Positions 48,913 through 62,859 of a stretch of DNA of 64,000 bases are shown piece after piece. This DNA comes from Micropterix aruncella. Lineage: Eukaryota > Arthropoda > Insecta > Lepidoptera > Micropterigidae. Each line of letters opens with the position of its first letter. Position 1 is the first letter of the stretch. Both the position numbers and the translations under genes were made by a program. Below the pieces are notes generated by a model, which saw only the letters and a list, made by a program, of their open reading frames with translations, ran no database searches and was not told the origin of the DNA. The stretch spans positions 20,515,228 to 20,579,227 of the forward strand of contig OX155973.1 of NCBI GenBank assembly GCA_944548615.1, written 5' to 3'.

Positions 48913-49110
48913 ATTGTTTATTTTATTTATTTATTTATTTATTTTGTAAGTAGTGCAAAAATAAATTGAAACAATTTTATCTTAGGAACTATGCACAAAA
49001 ATATTTGAAAGATTGAATAAATAACAGAAAATGAATACATTGCAAAGTCCAGTGACAACGCCACCTAAGTAGGCCGGGACCTGTTCTAAGTTGAACGTTT
49101 AATTTTGTGC
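48913..49110 (-). repeat. LINE 3' UTR and tail, minus strand
   Basis: Begins with TTTATTTATTTATTTATTTA, the complement of an (AAAT)n tail, and carries the complement of CTTAGAACAGGTCCCGGCCT near 49070-49092, the UTR motif seen in other LINE tails here. Confidence 0.65.
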
Positions 49111-49624
49111 GTGCTTGCTCAATACTGTGTTTATTACAAAAGAAATAATAAAATATGTTTGTTACAAAAATTTAAAAAAATATAATTAAATAATCAATTG
49201 ATCACAAAAAAATAAACATGCAACCACTACCTTAAAAAACCACTTAATATTTAAAATTAGGAATATTTAAAATTTTTGTGGGAGAATATTCGAAATATTT
49301 GTTCCTATATTAATACGGCGCTTTAGTGTTAATTTAATTAATGAATTATATGTCTAAACCTTCGAATAGGAAATAAAAAAAATAATGCCAGTTTTTATTA
49401 AAATAATGCCACTGACCATAAAACTAGGCTAAGAATGGACTTACAATAGCCCAGGCCGTTCTTAAAAATATACAGGGAACGTATTTCATACAAGGGCTAA
49501 TATAGGGTTTTAAAGTCTTTACCTATGAAGTTGCTGTTTTATAAAGGAAATTTAGGGCCAAAACTTAGTATGAAAAATATATATTTAATTAATAGAAATA
49601 TTGACCCCTATTATCTATGCAGAT
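49111..49624. other. No gene seen
   Basis: AT-rich, no motif. Confidence 0.5.
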
Positions 49625-49830
49625 TTGTCATTTTAATGGGAGTTGCTTAATTCTTCTGCTGCAAAACGTTTGTGGACAGGAACCAATGACTGCTTTGAAG
49701 GCGTTTTCCACCGACTCTTCAAAGTTGATTTTTTCCCTTGTAAAAAGTTATCTAAATTTTGAAAAAAATCAATTCTTTTTGAGCAAGGTCTAGCAATTAC
49801 GGTGGGTGACCAACCCACCGTACTTACGTA
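49625..49830 (-). pseudogene. mariner-like transposase C-terminal relic
   Basis: Minus-strand pieces in two to three frames: a decayed DLA block where SPDLAP is expected, then DFFQNLDNFLQGK, then after a frameshift SVENAFKAVIGSCPQTFCSR and RIKQLP before a stop at about 49632. These follow the order of the mariner catalytic C-terminus (PDLAPSD, LF..L..FL.GK, FF..GI..LP). The third catalytic Asp region is not reliably readable. Inverted repeats were not found. Confidence 0.6.
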
Positions 49831-50433
49831 GCGACCAACTCACCGTACAGGTGGGTACGGTCTCCAGCAGCAACGCCTGCAACTTTACGACTGTTTGCAG
49901 TGAAATCTGTGGTTATACGTTGTTATGCAGGAGCAACGGCTGTACACGATTGACCAAGCTCAGTTATTTTATAACGAGCTTCTCCATCATTGTTTGCATC
50001 ATTGTTTGTACACATTTGCGGTAACTGTATAGCCAGACTGCAAGAAGGTGTAATAGAAAACACCGCACAGGATCTTATATTTGAAAATAATTAAAATTTT
50101 CTACTTTACCAAGGTTGCACAAACGAAAATATTTGAGCAAAAACAAACGACAGAGAGACAAATAAAAAGCCGATTCTTAAAAAAGAATAACATGGCCTTG
50201 AATTAAATTTTATTTAAATTTGAAATTCCAACTCAAACCCAAGTTATTCAAACATCCAAGTTATCCAAAAGTTGAAATTGGCCAGTGTGAAAATACATCA
50301 ATTACATAGGTAAGGACCCAATATATGTAATAACAGGTCAAATAAAAGGCATTAGAAGTCCGTTAAATGGGTACTTCTTCATATTTATTTATTTATTTAT
50401 TTATTTGTTACAACTTGGTAGAGAGTTAACATC
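49831..50433. other. No gene seen
   Basis: Ends with a (TTTA)n run at 50381-50405 that could be a reversed LINE tail. No frame with motifs. Confidence 0.5.
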
Positions 50434-51406
50434 TTGCGGTGTCGACTACAGCGGGCGAGCCCGTCACCACAGGACGTTTTAACGATTAGTCGTTCTGTCG
50501 CCCTGCAGTGAACGTAGAAGACTTTGGACAGTACAATCCTACGTCCAGCTACGTCACAACCCGTGAGAGTCCAACGCCTTACCGCGAGTGAGCCAGGAAT
50601 AAACCCGGCGGGCTCGAGATACTCGCGCCCTCACTTCCAATTGTGACCAGATTTCTCCGGTCTCTCGATTGGTTCCGAGTTCGAGGTCGCTTGCGCGGTC
50701 CTCTCCCTTACGAAGCGGTGAAACGGAGTGCACCGAATCTATCGCGGAGCAAGGCGTCCTTTGTCCGCCTCTTACCCGGGATCGGATGGCCAATGGTCAA
50801 TTCAAGAGCAGTCGCCATAAGGTACGCAACCACCCCCGCTCTATAGGAAACAATACAGTGTTTGGAGGCCATCGCGTGGAAATACCATGCGTGGAGGCCA
50901 TCGGATGGGTGTTGACCCGTGAGTGTGACCGACCCTGAACACATGGGTCATCGTGGCCACCTCATCATGGGCCCATTAGCTCTCCGACTAACAATCGGGG
51001 GAGTCTGGGAACTGTATTGTTTCCTATAGAGCGGGGGTGGTTTTCTACCTTACGGCGACTGCTCTTGAAATGACCATTGGCCATCCGATCCCGGTTCAGA
51101 GTCGGGCAAAGGACGCCTTGGTCCGCGATAGATTCGGTGTACACCGTTTCACCGCTTCGTAAGGGAGAGGACCGCGCAAGCGACCTCGAACTCGGAACCA
51201 ATCGAGAGACCGGAGAAATCTGGTCACAATTGGAAGCAAGGGCGCGAGGGTCGGCCCGCCAGGTAACACTGGCTATCTCGCGGTAAGGCGTTGGCTACTT
51301 GCAGGTTGTGACGTAGCTGGACGTTGGATTTGTTTCGTCCAAAGTCTTCTACGTTCACTGCAGGGCGACAGAACGAGAAAATCGTTAAAACTTCCTGTGG
51401 TGAAAA
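50434..51406. mobile_element. GC-rich TIR family, fold-back copy with two long arms
   Basis: Left arm from GCGGTGTCGACTACAGCGGG (50434) runs to about 50985; the right arm (50985-51406) is the inverse, ending in CCTGTGGTG where the terminal TIR is lost. Mirrored landmarks: AGCGGTGAAACGGAGTGCAC near 50715 and GTACACCGTTTCACCGCTTC near 51140; AGTCGCCATAAGGTACGCAA near 50810 and a counterpart near 51045. Arms about 400 bp. Confidence 0.78.
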
Positions 51407-51426
51407 AAAGTTAAAACAGATTACAT

Positions 51427-52457
<1,031 letters not shown>

Positions 52458-52479
52458 TGTTTTACCAATACTGGACTGC

Positions 52480-52600
52480 AGGACCCAGGGTTGGCTTCCA
52501 ACGAGGGAACTCGTCAACGGTCAACAGCTCAGACATAACATTTTGTGTACTTATGTAATTATGATAGCCCGTTCTATGTATCACTATGACATGGCTGCTG
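52480..52600 (-). repeat. 119-bp repeat family, single unit
   Basis: CCCAGGGTTGGCTTCCAACG, AACGGTCAACAG and ATAGCCCGTTCTA in the order of the tandem units at 59850-60260 but in the other orientation. Confidence 0.75.
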
Positions 52601-52936
52601 CACTTTTGAATCGGAAAAAAAAATTGGGGACGGTTTCATTTTTGTTTAAAATTTGTCTATTATTTCTAAGAAAGTATTACGTTTACATTAACGACTGTTT
52701 TTATGGCGTAAATATTTCCTAAAAGTAATAGGGCATTTAAATGTTAAAAAGAAATAGAAATAGAAATATATTTACTGTCCGAAATTGTGGTGGTACATTT
52801 ATGGTGATGTTCTCTCACAATTACCTGTTATTATAACAGATTCTCAAATTGCTAATTTTGTAATTTCCTATTAAAAATGTCATTACTGGTTTGCCTATAA
52901 TATCTAACTGAAATCAATAATAATTCGTGATGTTCA

Positions 52937-53454
52937 TTGAATGGATCGGATCTGGATCGCAGGACGCTAACCATAGTGTATTTTGCATTATGTGAAACCC
53001 TTATTAACTATGGTGTAATTGGGTGCGGTGGGTGCTGCAAAACCCTCCTGACGCCACTTCTAACAGCGCAAAAATGTATATTAAAAATCATGCATCGCAA
53101 ACCATATCAATATTCTTCTAATGAACTCTTTAAAGAGGCTCAAGTTTTGCATGCTAGGTTATTATTTATTAAAACTGCGCTACGTTGGGTTTCCGTGGCT
53201 AAACAAAATAAATATTTTATTATTACGCACACGAAACCCACTAGACAACTCCTGAGTGATAATTTGAATGTACCCAGGATGAAGACGACTTTCGGACAGC
53301 GACACTACTCTTCATAGCTACAAGATTTTATAATAAATTAAGCAGTGACATAAATACCAGCCCCAATTGTCATTTGTTTTAAAGCAAAATAAATAAATGG
53401 ATGTTGCAAGAAGAGCGTTTATCTATCCATGCCATGATCGATGTAGTAGAATAA
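52937..53454 (+). pseudogene. LINE ORF2 C-terminus (same family as 24298 and 44578)
   Basis: YFALCETLINYGVIGCGGC, LLTAQKCILKIMHRKPYQ and MKTTFGQRHYSS, then a frameshift near 53315 and continuation FIATRFYNKLSSDIN to a stop at about 53452. Begins in the thumb region. Highest similarity in this window is to the 24298 relic. Confidence 0.83.
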
Positions 53455-53822
53455 GTTGAAATTGACTTAACATATATTGTGTTTTTATGTATGTATGTGT
53501 GTATATGTGTATTTTAATGTATTTAGTATTTATGTTTCCTATAAAATATTGTAAATTTTATAAAAAAAATATTTTTATATATATTTAATATTATTATATA
53601 TATTATTTAATTATTATTATTATTATTGTATTTTGTTGGTTCATCGACCCTCGTTTTAAATGTAAAAATATAAATTGCTTGCCCTGGAACGGGTATATCC
53701 CAGTTGGGCAGCACTAGCCAGTGAATGAAAGAGGAAAGTTTTTGCCATTTGTTTTAATATTATACTTATTATAAATGGTTAATTTGATTATTCCAATAAA
53801 ATAAAATAAAATAAAATAAATG
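53455..53822 (+). repeat. LINE 3' UTR and (AAAAT)n tail
   Basis: Has GGAACGGGTATATCCCAGTT at about 53692-53711 and ends (AAAAT)n at 53798-53820. Confidence 0.78.
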
Positions 53823-54119
53823 GCCTGAAATAACATTTAAAAAAATTATAACATGAAATAATCTAAACAGACCGGATAGGCAGCACTAACAGTAGAAGAC
53901 AATTAATAAAAATAATTCACCAATAATATAAAAAATAAAGAAAAAAACAAAAATCAATGAATAATCAAAATTCCGCCTATAAATACGAAATGTATATAAT
54001 TTAAAATGTGTAATCTTTCTAATTAAATTATTGTAAAAAATAATGAAACAAAAAGTTATAATCCCTATCACTTTGAAATCGGCATGTCTCTATTCAACCG
54101 ATTAGAGAATTTTAAGCTT
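53823..54119. other. No gene seen
   Basis: AT-rich, no motif. Confidence 0.45.
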
Positions 54120-54345
54120 CGCATTGAATACCACATATGACACGAGAGGTAATATTAATATGGAATTACCACGTCCCGAAATGAGGGATTCAGGCGATTC
54201 CCGAAATACGCCGGCATTAAATTTTTAACGGTTTGCCCGCTGAATTAGAAACTCTGGCAAAGAAAGGGAAACCGCGAATATTTAAAAACCAGCTTAAAAA
54301 GCACCTGATTAACAAGGAGTATTATAATTTAGAGTTTATAAAATA
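54120..54345 (+). pseudogene. LINE ORF2 extreme C-terminus
   Basis: After a frameshift, YAGIKFFNGLPAEL leads into IFKNQLKKHLINKEYYNLEF and a stop near 54345, the terminal block of Jockey/CR1-type ORF2 (compare FKSHHKKYL at 41635). About 75 codons remain. Confidence 0.6.
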
Positions 54346-54407
54346 ATTCTCTATGCATTACCATTTACTATTATAACAATTGTATTATTGCAAGGATCAT
54401 TTCAGTA

Positions 54408-54700
54408 CTTTTTAACCGACTTCAAAAAAAGGAGGAGGTTCATAATTCGGTTGTTCCTTCCTTTTTTTATGTTTCTTGCCTTAGAACTCTGGCATTTATG
54501 AACCAATATGGAAAATTCTTTTTGTATTTGAAAGTATATTATGTACAGATTGGTCACATTTTTTTCAAAATCCTGTTCTGATGATGGGATCCATAAGGAA
54601 TTGAGGGACTCTTCAAATATTATCGTATGAAGTTGAAAATTTACATTTTGGTTCAATTCCGATGACAATGCATGTTTTATGATAAGCATGACCTGATTCT
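54408..54700 (+). repeat. Interspersed repeat of lepidopteran type
   Basis: Starts TTTTTAACCGACTTCAAAAA then GGAGGAGGTTCATAATTCGG, a sequence I associate with a very common moth and butterfly repeat. Only the end is recognised; the remainder to 54700 is unassigned. Confidence 0.55.
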
Positions 54701-54825
54701 TTACCCAGGGTTGGCTCCCGACGAGACGACTCCTAAACGGTCAACAGTACAGAGACGAAATTTTGTATATGCATTCAATTACGACAGCCCGTTCTAAGTT
54801 TCATCAAGACAGGACTGCGGCATTT
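54701..54825 (-). repeat. 119-bp repeat family, single unit
   Basis: ACCCAGGGTTGGCTCCCGAC, CGGTCAACAG, ACAGCCCGTTCTAAG; inverse of the 59850 array. It ends where a GC-rich TIR element begins. Confidence 0.78.
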
Positions 54826-55490
54826 TGCGGTGTCGACTACAACGGGCGAGCCCGTCACCACAGGACGTTTTAACGATTAGTCGTTCTGTCGCCCTGCAGT
54901 GAACGTAGAAGACTTTGGACAGTACAATTCTACGTCCAGCTACGTCACAACCCGTGAGAGTACAACGCCTTACCGCGAGTTAGCCAGGAATAAACCCGGC
55001 GGGCTCGAGATACTCGCGCCCTCACTTCCAATTGTAACCAGATTTCTGCGGTCTCTCGATTGGTTCCGAGTTCGAGGTCGCTTGCGCGGTCCTCTCCCTT
55101 ACGAAGCGGTGAAACGGAGTGCACCGAATCTATCGCGGACCAAGGCGTCCTTTGCCCGACTCTGAACCGGGATCGGGTGGCCAATGGTCATTTCAAGAGC
55201 AGTCGCCGTAAGGTAGACAACCACCCCCGCTCTGTAGGAAACAATACAGTTCCCAGACTCCCCCGACTGTTAGTCGGAGAGCACAATCGATTGGCTTGCG
55301 CCGCACGGTGTGCAGACCGTCCAGGGGCGCCAGAGGTTTGATTCCCATGGGAGACTGGTTGACCCAGTGTCCTACCCGGGATTCGCACCCCATGCGGGGA
55401 GGCCGTCGGATGGGTGTTGACCCGTGAGTGTGACCGACCCTGAACACATGGGTCATCGTGGCCACCTCATCATGGGCCCGTTAGCCCCCA
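54826..55490 (+). mobile_element. GC-rich TIR family, long left-arm copy
   Basis: GCGGTGTCGACTACAACGGG at 54827 starts the copy, followed by TTAACGATTAGTCGTTCTGT, GCCTTACCGCGAGTTAGCCA, ACCCCCGCTCTGTAGGAAAC and a distal segment with GTTGACCCGTGAGTGTGACC and CATGGGTCATCGTGGCCACC near 55445-55470. Longest uninterrupted left-to-interior copy here; right TIR absent. It lies between two 119-bp repeat units in the same orientation, so it may have inserted into a tandem pair. Confidence 0.78.
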
Positions 55491-55494
55491 AGCA

Positions 55495-55605
55495 GCACCC
55501 AGGGTTGGCTTCCAACGAGGCAACTCCTCAACGGTCAACAGCACAGACACACAATTTTGTATACGCATTTAATTATGACAGCCCGTTCTAAGTATCACCA
55601 TGATT
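55495..55605 (-). repeat. 119-bp repeat family, single unit
   Basis: ACCCAGGGTTGGCTTCCAAC, CAACGGTCAACAGCACAGAC, GACAGCCCGTTCTAAGTATC. Confidence 0.78.
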
Positions 55606-55866
55606 ATTTTATTACTTTTTACTATTATTTGAATACTTTTTATTACTTATTTATAGATCATTCATATAAAACCCTTATTTTAATTGATATAGTCATATTT
55701 TTACTATTGAAATGTTATTCCCCACTATATTGCTTTTTATTTTGTGACTACTTGTATGTTTTAAAAGTAATTTTATTTTTAATTCTCAAATCATGGACAT
55801 CGCATCCGATTTCTCGTGTGTTATTTTGCTTCATACATACTTACCAAAATTACATTTTCTGATACT
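55606..55866. other. No gene seen
   Basis: AT-rich. Just below 300 bases but listed to complete coverage. Confidence 0.4.
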
Positions 55867-55877
55867 TCTAATGTGAA

Positions 55878-55974
55878 ATATAAAATGGTTAAAAACGAAT
55901 TTACCGCGTGAATTTTGTAGCACCCGACGTTTTCAAACCTTTTAATAATGTCAAACAAACGCGATAGTCTTCGA
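55878..55974. mobile_element. PLE tail palindrome, 97 bp, with 11-bp target duplication
   Basis: Minus-oriented tail piece (AACGAATTTACCGCGTGA, CACCCGACGTTTT) joined to a plus-oriented tail piece (TAATGTCAAACAAACGCGAT, AGTCTTCGA). TCTAATGTGAA at 55867-55877 and 55975-55985 flanks it exactly. Confidence 0.82.
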
Positions 55975-56004
55975 TCTAATGTGAAGTCGGAAACAGAAGT
56001 AAAT

Positions 56005-56080
56005 TGGATGAAATGGAATTTGGATGAAATGGAATTTGGATGAAATGGATGAAATGGAATTTGGATGAAATGGATCACGA
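56005..56080. repeat. Minisatellite, GGAATTTGGATGAAATG
   Basis: About four copies of a 17-18 bp unit with one shortened unit. Confidence 0.88.
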
Positions 56081-56203
56081 ATGAGTTAAATTGTAAGTAT
56101 GTAATATTAAACGTACCTAATACCTAGTTTTAGGTTTTTACAATCTGTAAAGATTTCTTGAAATAAAAGAAGATAAAGAATATTGTGAAATAGAAAAGTT
56201 TTT

Positions 56204-56590
56204 TTGTACTCCTGTAAAATTTACTTTCTGGTACTTTATGTTGTTTTCAAAATGATCGACTCAATTTCACTTTTCCGGCAGAGGAAAAGTATTGTTAACG
56301 CAATTCTGTGTGTCTGTGAATTCCTCCACGACAGCGCCCAAACGCTTCATCCGATTGAGCTGAAATTTGGCATGAAGGCATTATTTGGTCATGGCAAGAG
56401 TTGAGTAGATTGTGGTTGAAATCGGTTCACCGGGAAGCGCGCTAGTCAAACTTCAACTTCGAAGCATTAGACTGAAAGACTTGAAATTCAGTACACAGGT
56501 GTCATGGTAGGTAGGTAGAAATCACGTTGTAAAATTTTGGTAGAAATATCACATATACAAGAGATACAAATAATATTCAAAGTCCATACA
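56204..56590 (+). repeat. Interspersed repeat, related to 31155-31420
   Basis: Matches the 31155 copy from about 56350 (CGATTGAGCTGAAATTTGGC) through GTAAAATTTTGGTAGAAATA; extends further upstream with CGACAGCGCCCAAACGCTTC. Confidence 0.7.
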
Positions 56591-57317
56591 TTTATTAAAT
56601 AGTAAGGTCCTTAAAAGCGGCGACGCTTGCGATCGTTCAAATTTCGAATTCGAAGGCTTTGCAATTTGATGTTTAAATTGAATGAGATGACGCGCATTCG
56701 CAAATCAAATTTTCATTGCGTTGCTTCGCATATTAACAGGAATTTATGTCAACTGCTCATCGACTTTATTTATGAAATGAACATTCAGATGACATACGTC
56801 CCTGGCTACTTGCCGGGAATGTCTTGGGGTGACACAGCCGATTTTATACCTGGTGCCAGCTAAAAACAATACAATATTCTTATACATATTTATTTGTACA
56901 GGCCCAGACTTGTTTCCGATTCTGCCACTCCCCTCTGTTAGGGATATGGAAATTGTGTCTTGATTGTGTTAGGTACACTTGACGTTTTCATTTAGTTTAG
57001 CGGTCGATTTAGGCTTGATTTATTCAGGCGAAGTTTAAGGGATCCGTCATGGGCTGAGTCGACTCACCTGCGCCTCGCTCAAATCCCGACCCCACGTCCT
57101 TCAAAAGCCACCCAGGCAAAAGAGAACCCCCTCCTCCCCCCCCCCCCCCCCCCTGCACCTCTGGCCACCGCACAAACACACCTGTATATTCCGATCGATT
57201 TTAATATTTCAGAGCAGCGCTTCAGGCTAACACATCCTATGGCTTTCCGGATTACGCGGTCCCTGCATTTAGCTCCGGCCATGATTGGAGTTATATTACT
57301 ATAGCGACATAAACTGA
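56591..57317. other. No gene seen; C homopolymer near 57134-57153
   Basis: A 78-codon ORF at 56627-56863 ends in VPGYLPGMSWGDTADFIPGA, which I cannot place in a family. The rest is mixed sequence with a C run of about 20. Confidence 0.45.
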
Positions 57318-57768
57318 ACAGTCGGGGGAGTCTGGAAGCTGTATTGTTTCCTATAGTGCGGGGGTGGTTGCGTACCTTACGGCGACTGCTCTTGAAATGA
57401 CCATTGGCCATCCGATCCCGGGTTAGAGTCGGGCAAAGGACGCCATGGTCCGCGATAGATTCGGTATTCACCGTTTCACCGCTTCGTAAGGGAGAGGACC
57501 GCGCAAGCGACCTCGAACTCGGAACCAATCGAGAGACCGGAGAAATCTGGTCACAATTGGTAGTAAGGGCGCGAGTGTCGCCCGCCAGGTAGCATTCCTG
57601 GCTATCTCGCGGTAAGGCGTTGGTCTCTTACGGGTTGTGGCGAAGCTTGACGGCGGATTGTCTTTTGTCCAAAGTCTTCTACGCTCACTCCAGGGAGATA
57701 GAACGACTAATCGTTAAAACTCCCTGTGGTGACGGGCTCGCCCGTTGTAGTCGACAACCCAAGATGTA
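57318..57768 (-). mobile_element. GC-rich TIR family, right-arm copy
   Basis: Minus-oriented equivalent of 54826-55255: AGTCGGGGGAGTCTGGAAGC, GCGGACC-type interior, GCTTCGTAAGGGAGAGGACC, ending CTCGCCCGTTGTAGTCGACA at about 57745-57764. Terminal TIR intact. Confidence 0.78.
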
Positions 57769-57789
57769 TACCCAGCTGTATAGGGAGCT

Positions 57790-58325
57790 AATAGGCCCTT
57801 GCTGATTGTCCACGAAGACCCATTTTGTTCAGGGTTGGTCACACTCACGAGTCAACAGCCATCTGGCGGCTTCGACGCATGAATTGCGAGCCCGGGTGGG
57901 ACTCTGGCCTTTGGGCTAGTTTCCCCTAGGAGTCAACTTTCTGGCGCTCCTGGACGGTCTGCGGACCGTGCGGCGTAAGCCAATCGATAGTGCATTTTGA
58001 CTAACAGTCGGGGGAGTCTGGAAGCAGTACCGTTTCCTATAGAGCGGGGGTGGTTGCGGACCTTACGGTGACTGCTCTAGAAACGACCATCGGCTAACCG
58101 ATCCTGGGTGAACAGCCTAGTAAAGGACGCCTTCGTAAGGGAGATGACTCGAACTCGTAAGCAGTCGAGGGACCGGAGTAATCTGGTCGCAATTGGAAGT
58201 AAGGGCGTGAGTGTAAGCCCGCTGGGTAACATACCTGGTTATCTCGTGGATAAGGCGTTGGCCTTCTACGGGCATGTGGCGGAGCTTGACGTTTCTGCGT
58301 CTCTCGAAAATCTGCGTTTGTATAA
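57790..58325 (-). repeat. GC-rich TIR family, interior copy, truncated
   Basis: Runs from GGTTGGTCACACTCACGAGT through ATTTTGACTAACAGTCGGGG, GAGCGGGGGTGGTTGCGGAC and GGTTATCTCGTGGATAAGGC to about 58290, then stops before the TIR. Same orientation as and next to the 57318 copy. Confidence 0.72.
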
Positions 58326-59849
<1,524 letters not shown>

Positions 59850-60260
59850 TAAAAAATGATCTGTCCCAAGCCAACCCTGGATGCAGCGGGCGTGTCATAG
59901 TGGAACTTAGTACGGCCTATCATAATTGAATGCTATACAGAATTTTATGTTTGTGCTGTTGACCGTTGAGGACTCCCCTTGTTGGAAGCCAACCCTGGGT
60001 GCAGCAGCCCTGTCGCGCTGAAACTTAGAACGGACTATCATAATTGAATGCGTATACAACATTTCGTTTCTGTGCTGTTCACCGTTGAGGAGTCCCCTCG
60101 TCGGGAGCCAACCCTGGGTGCAGCAGCCATGTCGTGGTGAAATTTAGAATGGGCTATCATAATTGAATTCGTATACAAAATTGTGGGTCTATGCTGTTGA
60201 CAGTGGAAGAGTATCCTCGTCAGGGGCCGATCCTGGCTGTAAAATCAGGTCATATCATGC
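59850..60260 (+). repeat. Tandem array of the 119-bp repeat, three to four units
   Basis: AACCCTGG at 59873, 59991 and 60110 and a GATCCTGG variant at 60229 give periods of 118-119. Each unit contains CTATCATAATTGAAT, TGTGCTGTT(G/C)ACCGTTGAGG and CGTCGGGAGCCAACCC-like segments. Confidence 0.88.
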
Positions 60261-61059
60261 CATAAAAATGCATTGTCATCGAAACTGTACCGTCAAATAA
60301 ATAATTGTATTAATAATTAAAAATAACTTTTCATTTTTACAAAAAATAAAGAGTGACAACCCTAGGGCTTCAATGGAGCGTAGGTATTTATGTCAACAAA
60401 TGGGCCTATTTTCTATACTGCTTGAGCTAATATATTTACTGTGATCGAGATGTCTTAATATTCTTACTCTACTATGGCCTGGTGTTACCAGGCCTAAGTG
60501 TTGGTAACCAACCTATTATATATTCATCTAGTATTACAAGTATTGACAACGCTGAGTGGATATCCATGTATATCCTAAATATTCAAATTGTCGGGTAGGG
60601 AGGATGCTTTCAATGATCAACACGTTTTGCAGATCTCTGATGGGAAATCCCGAGACGAAATTCGGCACGAACGAGAGATAGGTACTTGAAAGCGGCGAAA
60701 GGGGCGCACAGAGATTTGGAAAGGAGAAAGAAGGGTGCTAAGAGAGAGGGGAGAATGGAGGTGTCTATGGGGCTGTGGGAGCCTATTTTTAATAGATTGT
60801 CCATAAGAGTCATAACTTTTCATTATAGGATTTTAATTTAGTTTTTAGGAAAGAGATTCTTTCTTCTATTTTATAGGCAAATTTTATTTCTAAACAATTT
60901 TTTTATTTTTAATATTAGGTATGTTTACCTTACTCTATTTTTTAACAATTATGATTATTTAAATCCTATATATTTGTACATCATTTTTATTTATTATGAT
61001 TATGATTTAAAAAAATATATTTTAAAGTAAAATTTTACGTCTAGTTTCCTGATAATCAA
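60261..61059. other. No gene seen
   Basis: Mixed sequence; purine-rich stretch at 60660-60770 (GGAAAGGAGAAAGAAGGGTG). No frame with motifs. Confidence 0.5.
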
Positions 61060-61470
61060 TATTAATCGTGAGCGTTATATAATATGTAATTGATTTATAT
61101 ACATATGTATATTATTTTAGTTTTTATTTTTATTTATTTTGGTTTTATTATTATTTTTGTATAAATATATGTATGTGTATGTGTGCATATATGGATATAT
61201 ATTTTATCTATAGATGTATATAAGTATCTATCCATATTTGTATATGCGTAAATATTTGTAATTTTAAATTTGTCGATTTAAATATAAGTACTAACTATAG
61301 TTTAAGTTGACAGTGCACACTTAATATCGCCATTAAAAGTCTGCCTTAGAACAGGCCTAGGCCTAGTTAGGCGACTGTGTCAATGATTAAAAATAATGTC
61401 TCATCAATTTCTTGCTAACATCCATTTTTTACTAGATGTGTTACTAAAAAAATAAAATAAATAAATAAAT
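61060..61470 (+). repeat. LINE 3' UTR and tail without coding sequence
   Basis: Very close copy of 45058-45458 including GTGTGCATATATGGATATAT and AGAACAGGCCTAGGCCTAGT (about 61348-61367), ending (AAATAAAT). An extreme 5' truncation of the same LINE. Confidence 0.82.
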
Positions 61471-62859
61471 AAACAATAACCATTTGTGTATAAATTATTT
61501 CAAATTTACTGTTTTCTTTTCTTTAATTAGATTTCACAAAAGTTATATAAATATTAATACAAATTTAAATATCCGTCTTAGAACAGGCTATATTTTCCAA
61601 ATCAGGCGATGTTTTCCAAATCAATTCTACTTCTACAACGTCAAGAAAATAATGGAACTATAAGAGTGGGTGGGGGGGGGGGGGGAACTAGTTTAAAATT
61701 TTGTTTTGTCAAATGTTTAAAATTTTGCGTATTAACTCGTGCATGGTAGGTAATCCAAAAGTTATAATAAAAATATTTGCAATATAATCGGTTAGGTACG
61801 ACTCTGACTCGCGCGCCGAGGGCTCCGTATCATTTTGTTAATAACACGTTCTTGCTTTGAAACGTTTTCATACACTGACTATAAATGAGCTTTTTCATTC
61901 ATTGATTTATTTATCAATCGAATTGCATATATATAAGTTTTTACATTCTTCATTTAGAAGAATATTTTTTAAGTTTTAAAGTTATTATTTTCGATTATCA
62001 CAAAAAAGTATGTTTCAACAGTTTAATTTATTCATTTCAAATTAAAGTATTTCTAATTTACAATAGTTAAAATTAACTATGTATATTGATGCCGCCTGTT
62101 CTAAGCAAGACAACTTTTTAAAATCATTATCATGATGAGAAATCGAATAAATATTATCTACTTAATTGTATTAAAATTACCTACATAAAATTCGAAACAA
62201 AATGTTATTAAAGTTATCAATAACCTATTGAAAGAAATTTAAAAGATTTTTTTTTTAAATATGTAGGTATCAATAATAGTCAAAATAGAGTAACATAAAA
62301 AAATTGTTTAAATCAAAAAAAAAAAACAAAAAATCATCTATGTAATTACATTTTGTATAGCTGTCTCTATTTTTTTACTGATTGCAATAATACTATTACG
62401 GGACCTACATGGGAAGTTGTATAAACTCGCAAATCCCGACGCTATTGCGATATTATATTAGTAGATGAAAAGGGACGCTAGGAGATGTGTTCGGATTATA
62501 TTTGTGGGGTCCGACCGAGGGTTTGTTGTCCCCCTGCCACACTCCCCCTCCCCCCCCCCCCCCCCCCCCCACCCAACCTGCCACGGGCGGCATGCGAGTG
62601 ACGCGATTTTGTCACTGACCGCACAATTACCGGACCGGATTGTATAGTCCCTGAAGTTGGATACAGCCGGAAGCGATATATCCACGTACTTCCTGCAGCA
62701 CCGGATTTAGAGGGGGGGGGGGGGGGCAAACAGGAGTACCTGCCCGGGCGGCAATTTAAGGAAAACCCAAATTCATGTGTTTGAAAAAACTTGTTTAACC
62801 AAAGTGCCTAGCATCTAGAGCGCGTCGTACTATCGATTGGTCATTCACGGTTTCGTGCA
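61471..62859. other. No gene seen; G and C homopolymers
   Basis: G run at about 61670-61685, C run at about 62540-62570, G run at about 62713-62727. CTTAGAACAGGC near 61567 and its complement near 62093 resemble the LINE-tail motif. No credible ORF. Confidence 0.55.

Noticed and set aside
50554..51286. ORFs of 67-89 codons in the GC-rich repeats that recur at 54899-55184 and 57079-57592
   Set aside because: Their recurrence comes from the repeat itself; frames are open in both strands and differ in length between copies, as expected for GC-rich non-coding DNA.
62440..62740. ORFs rich in Pro or Gly around the C and G runs
   Set aside because: Homopolymer translation.
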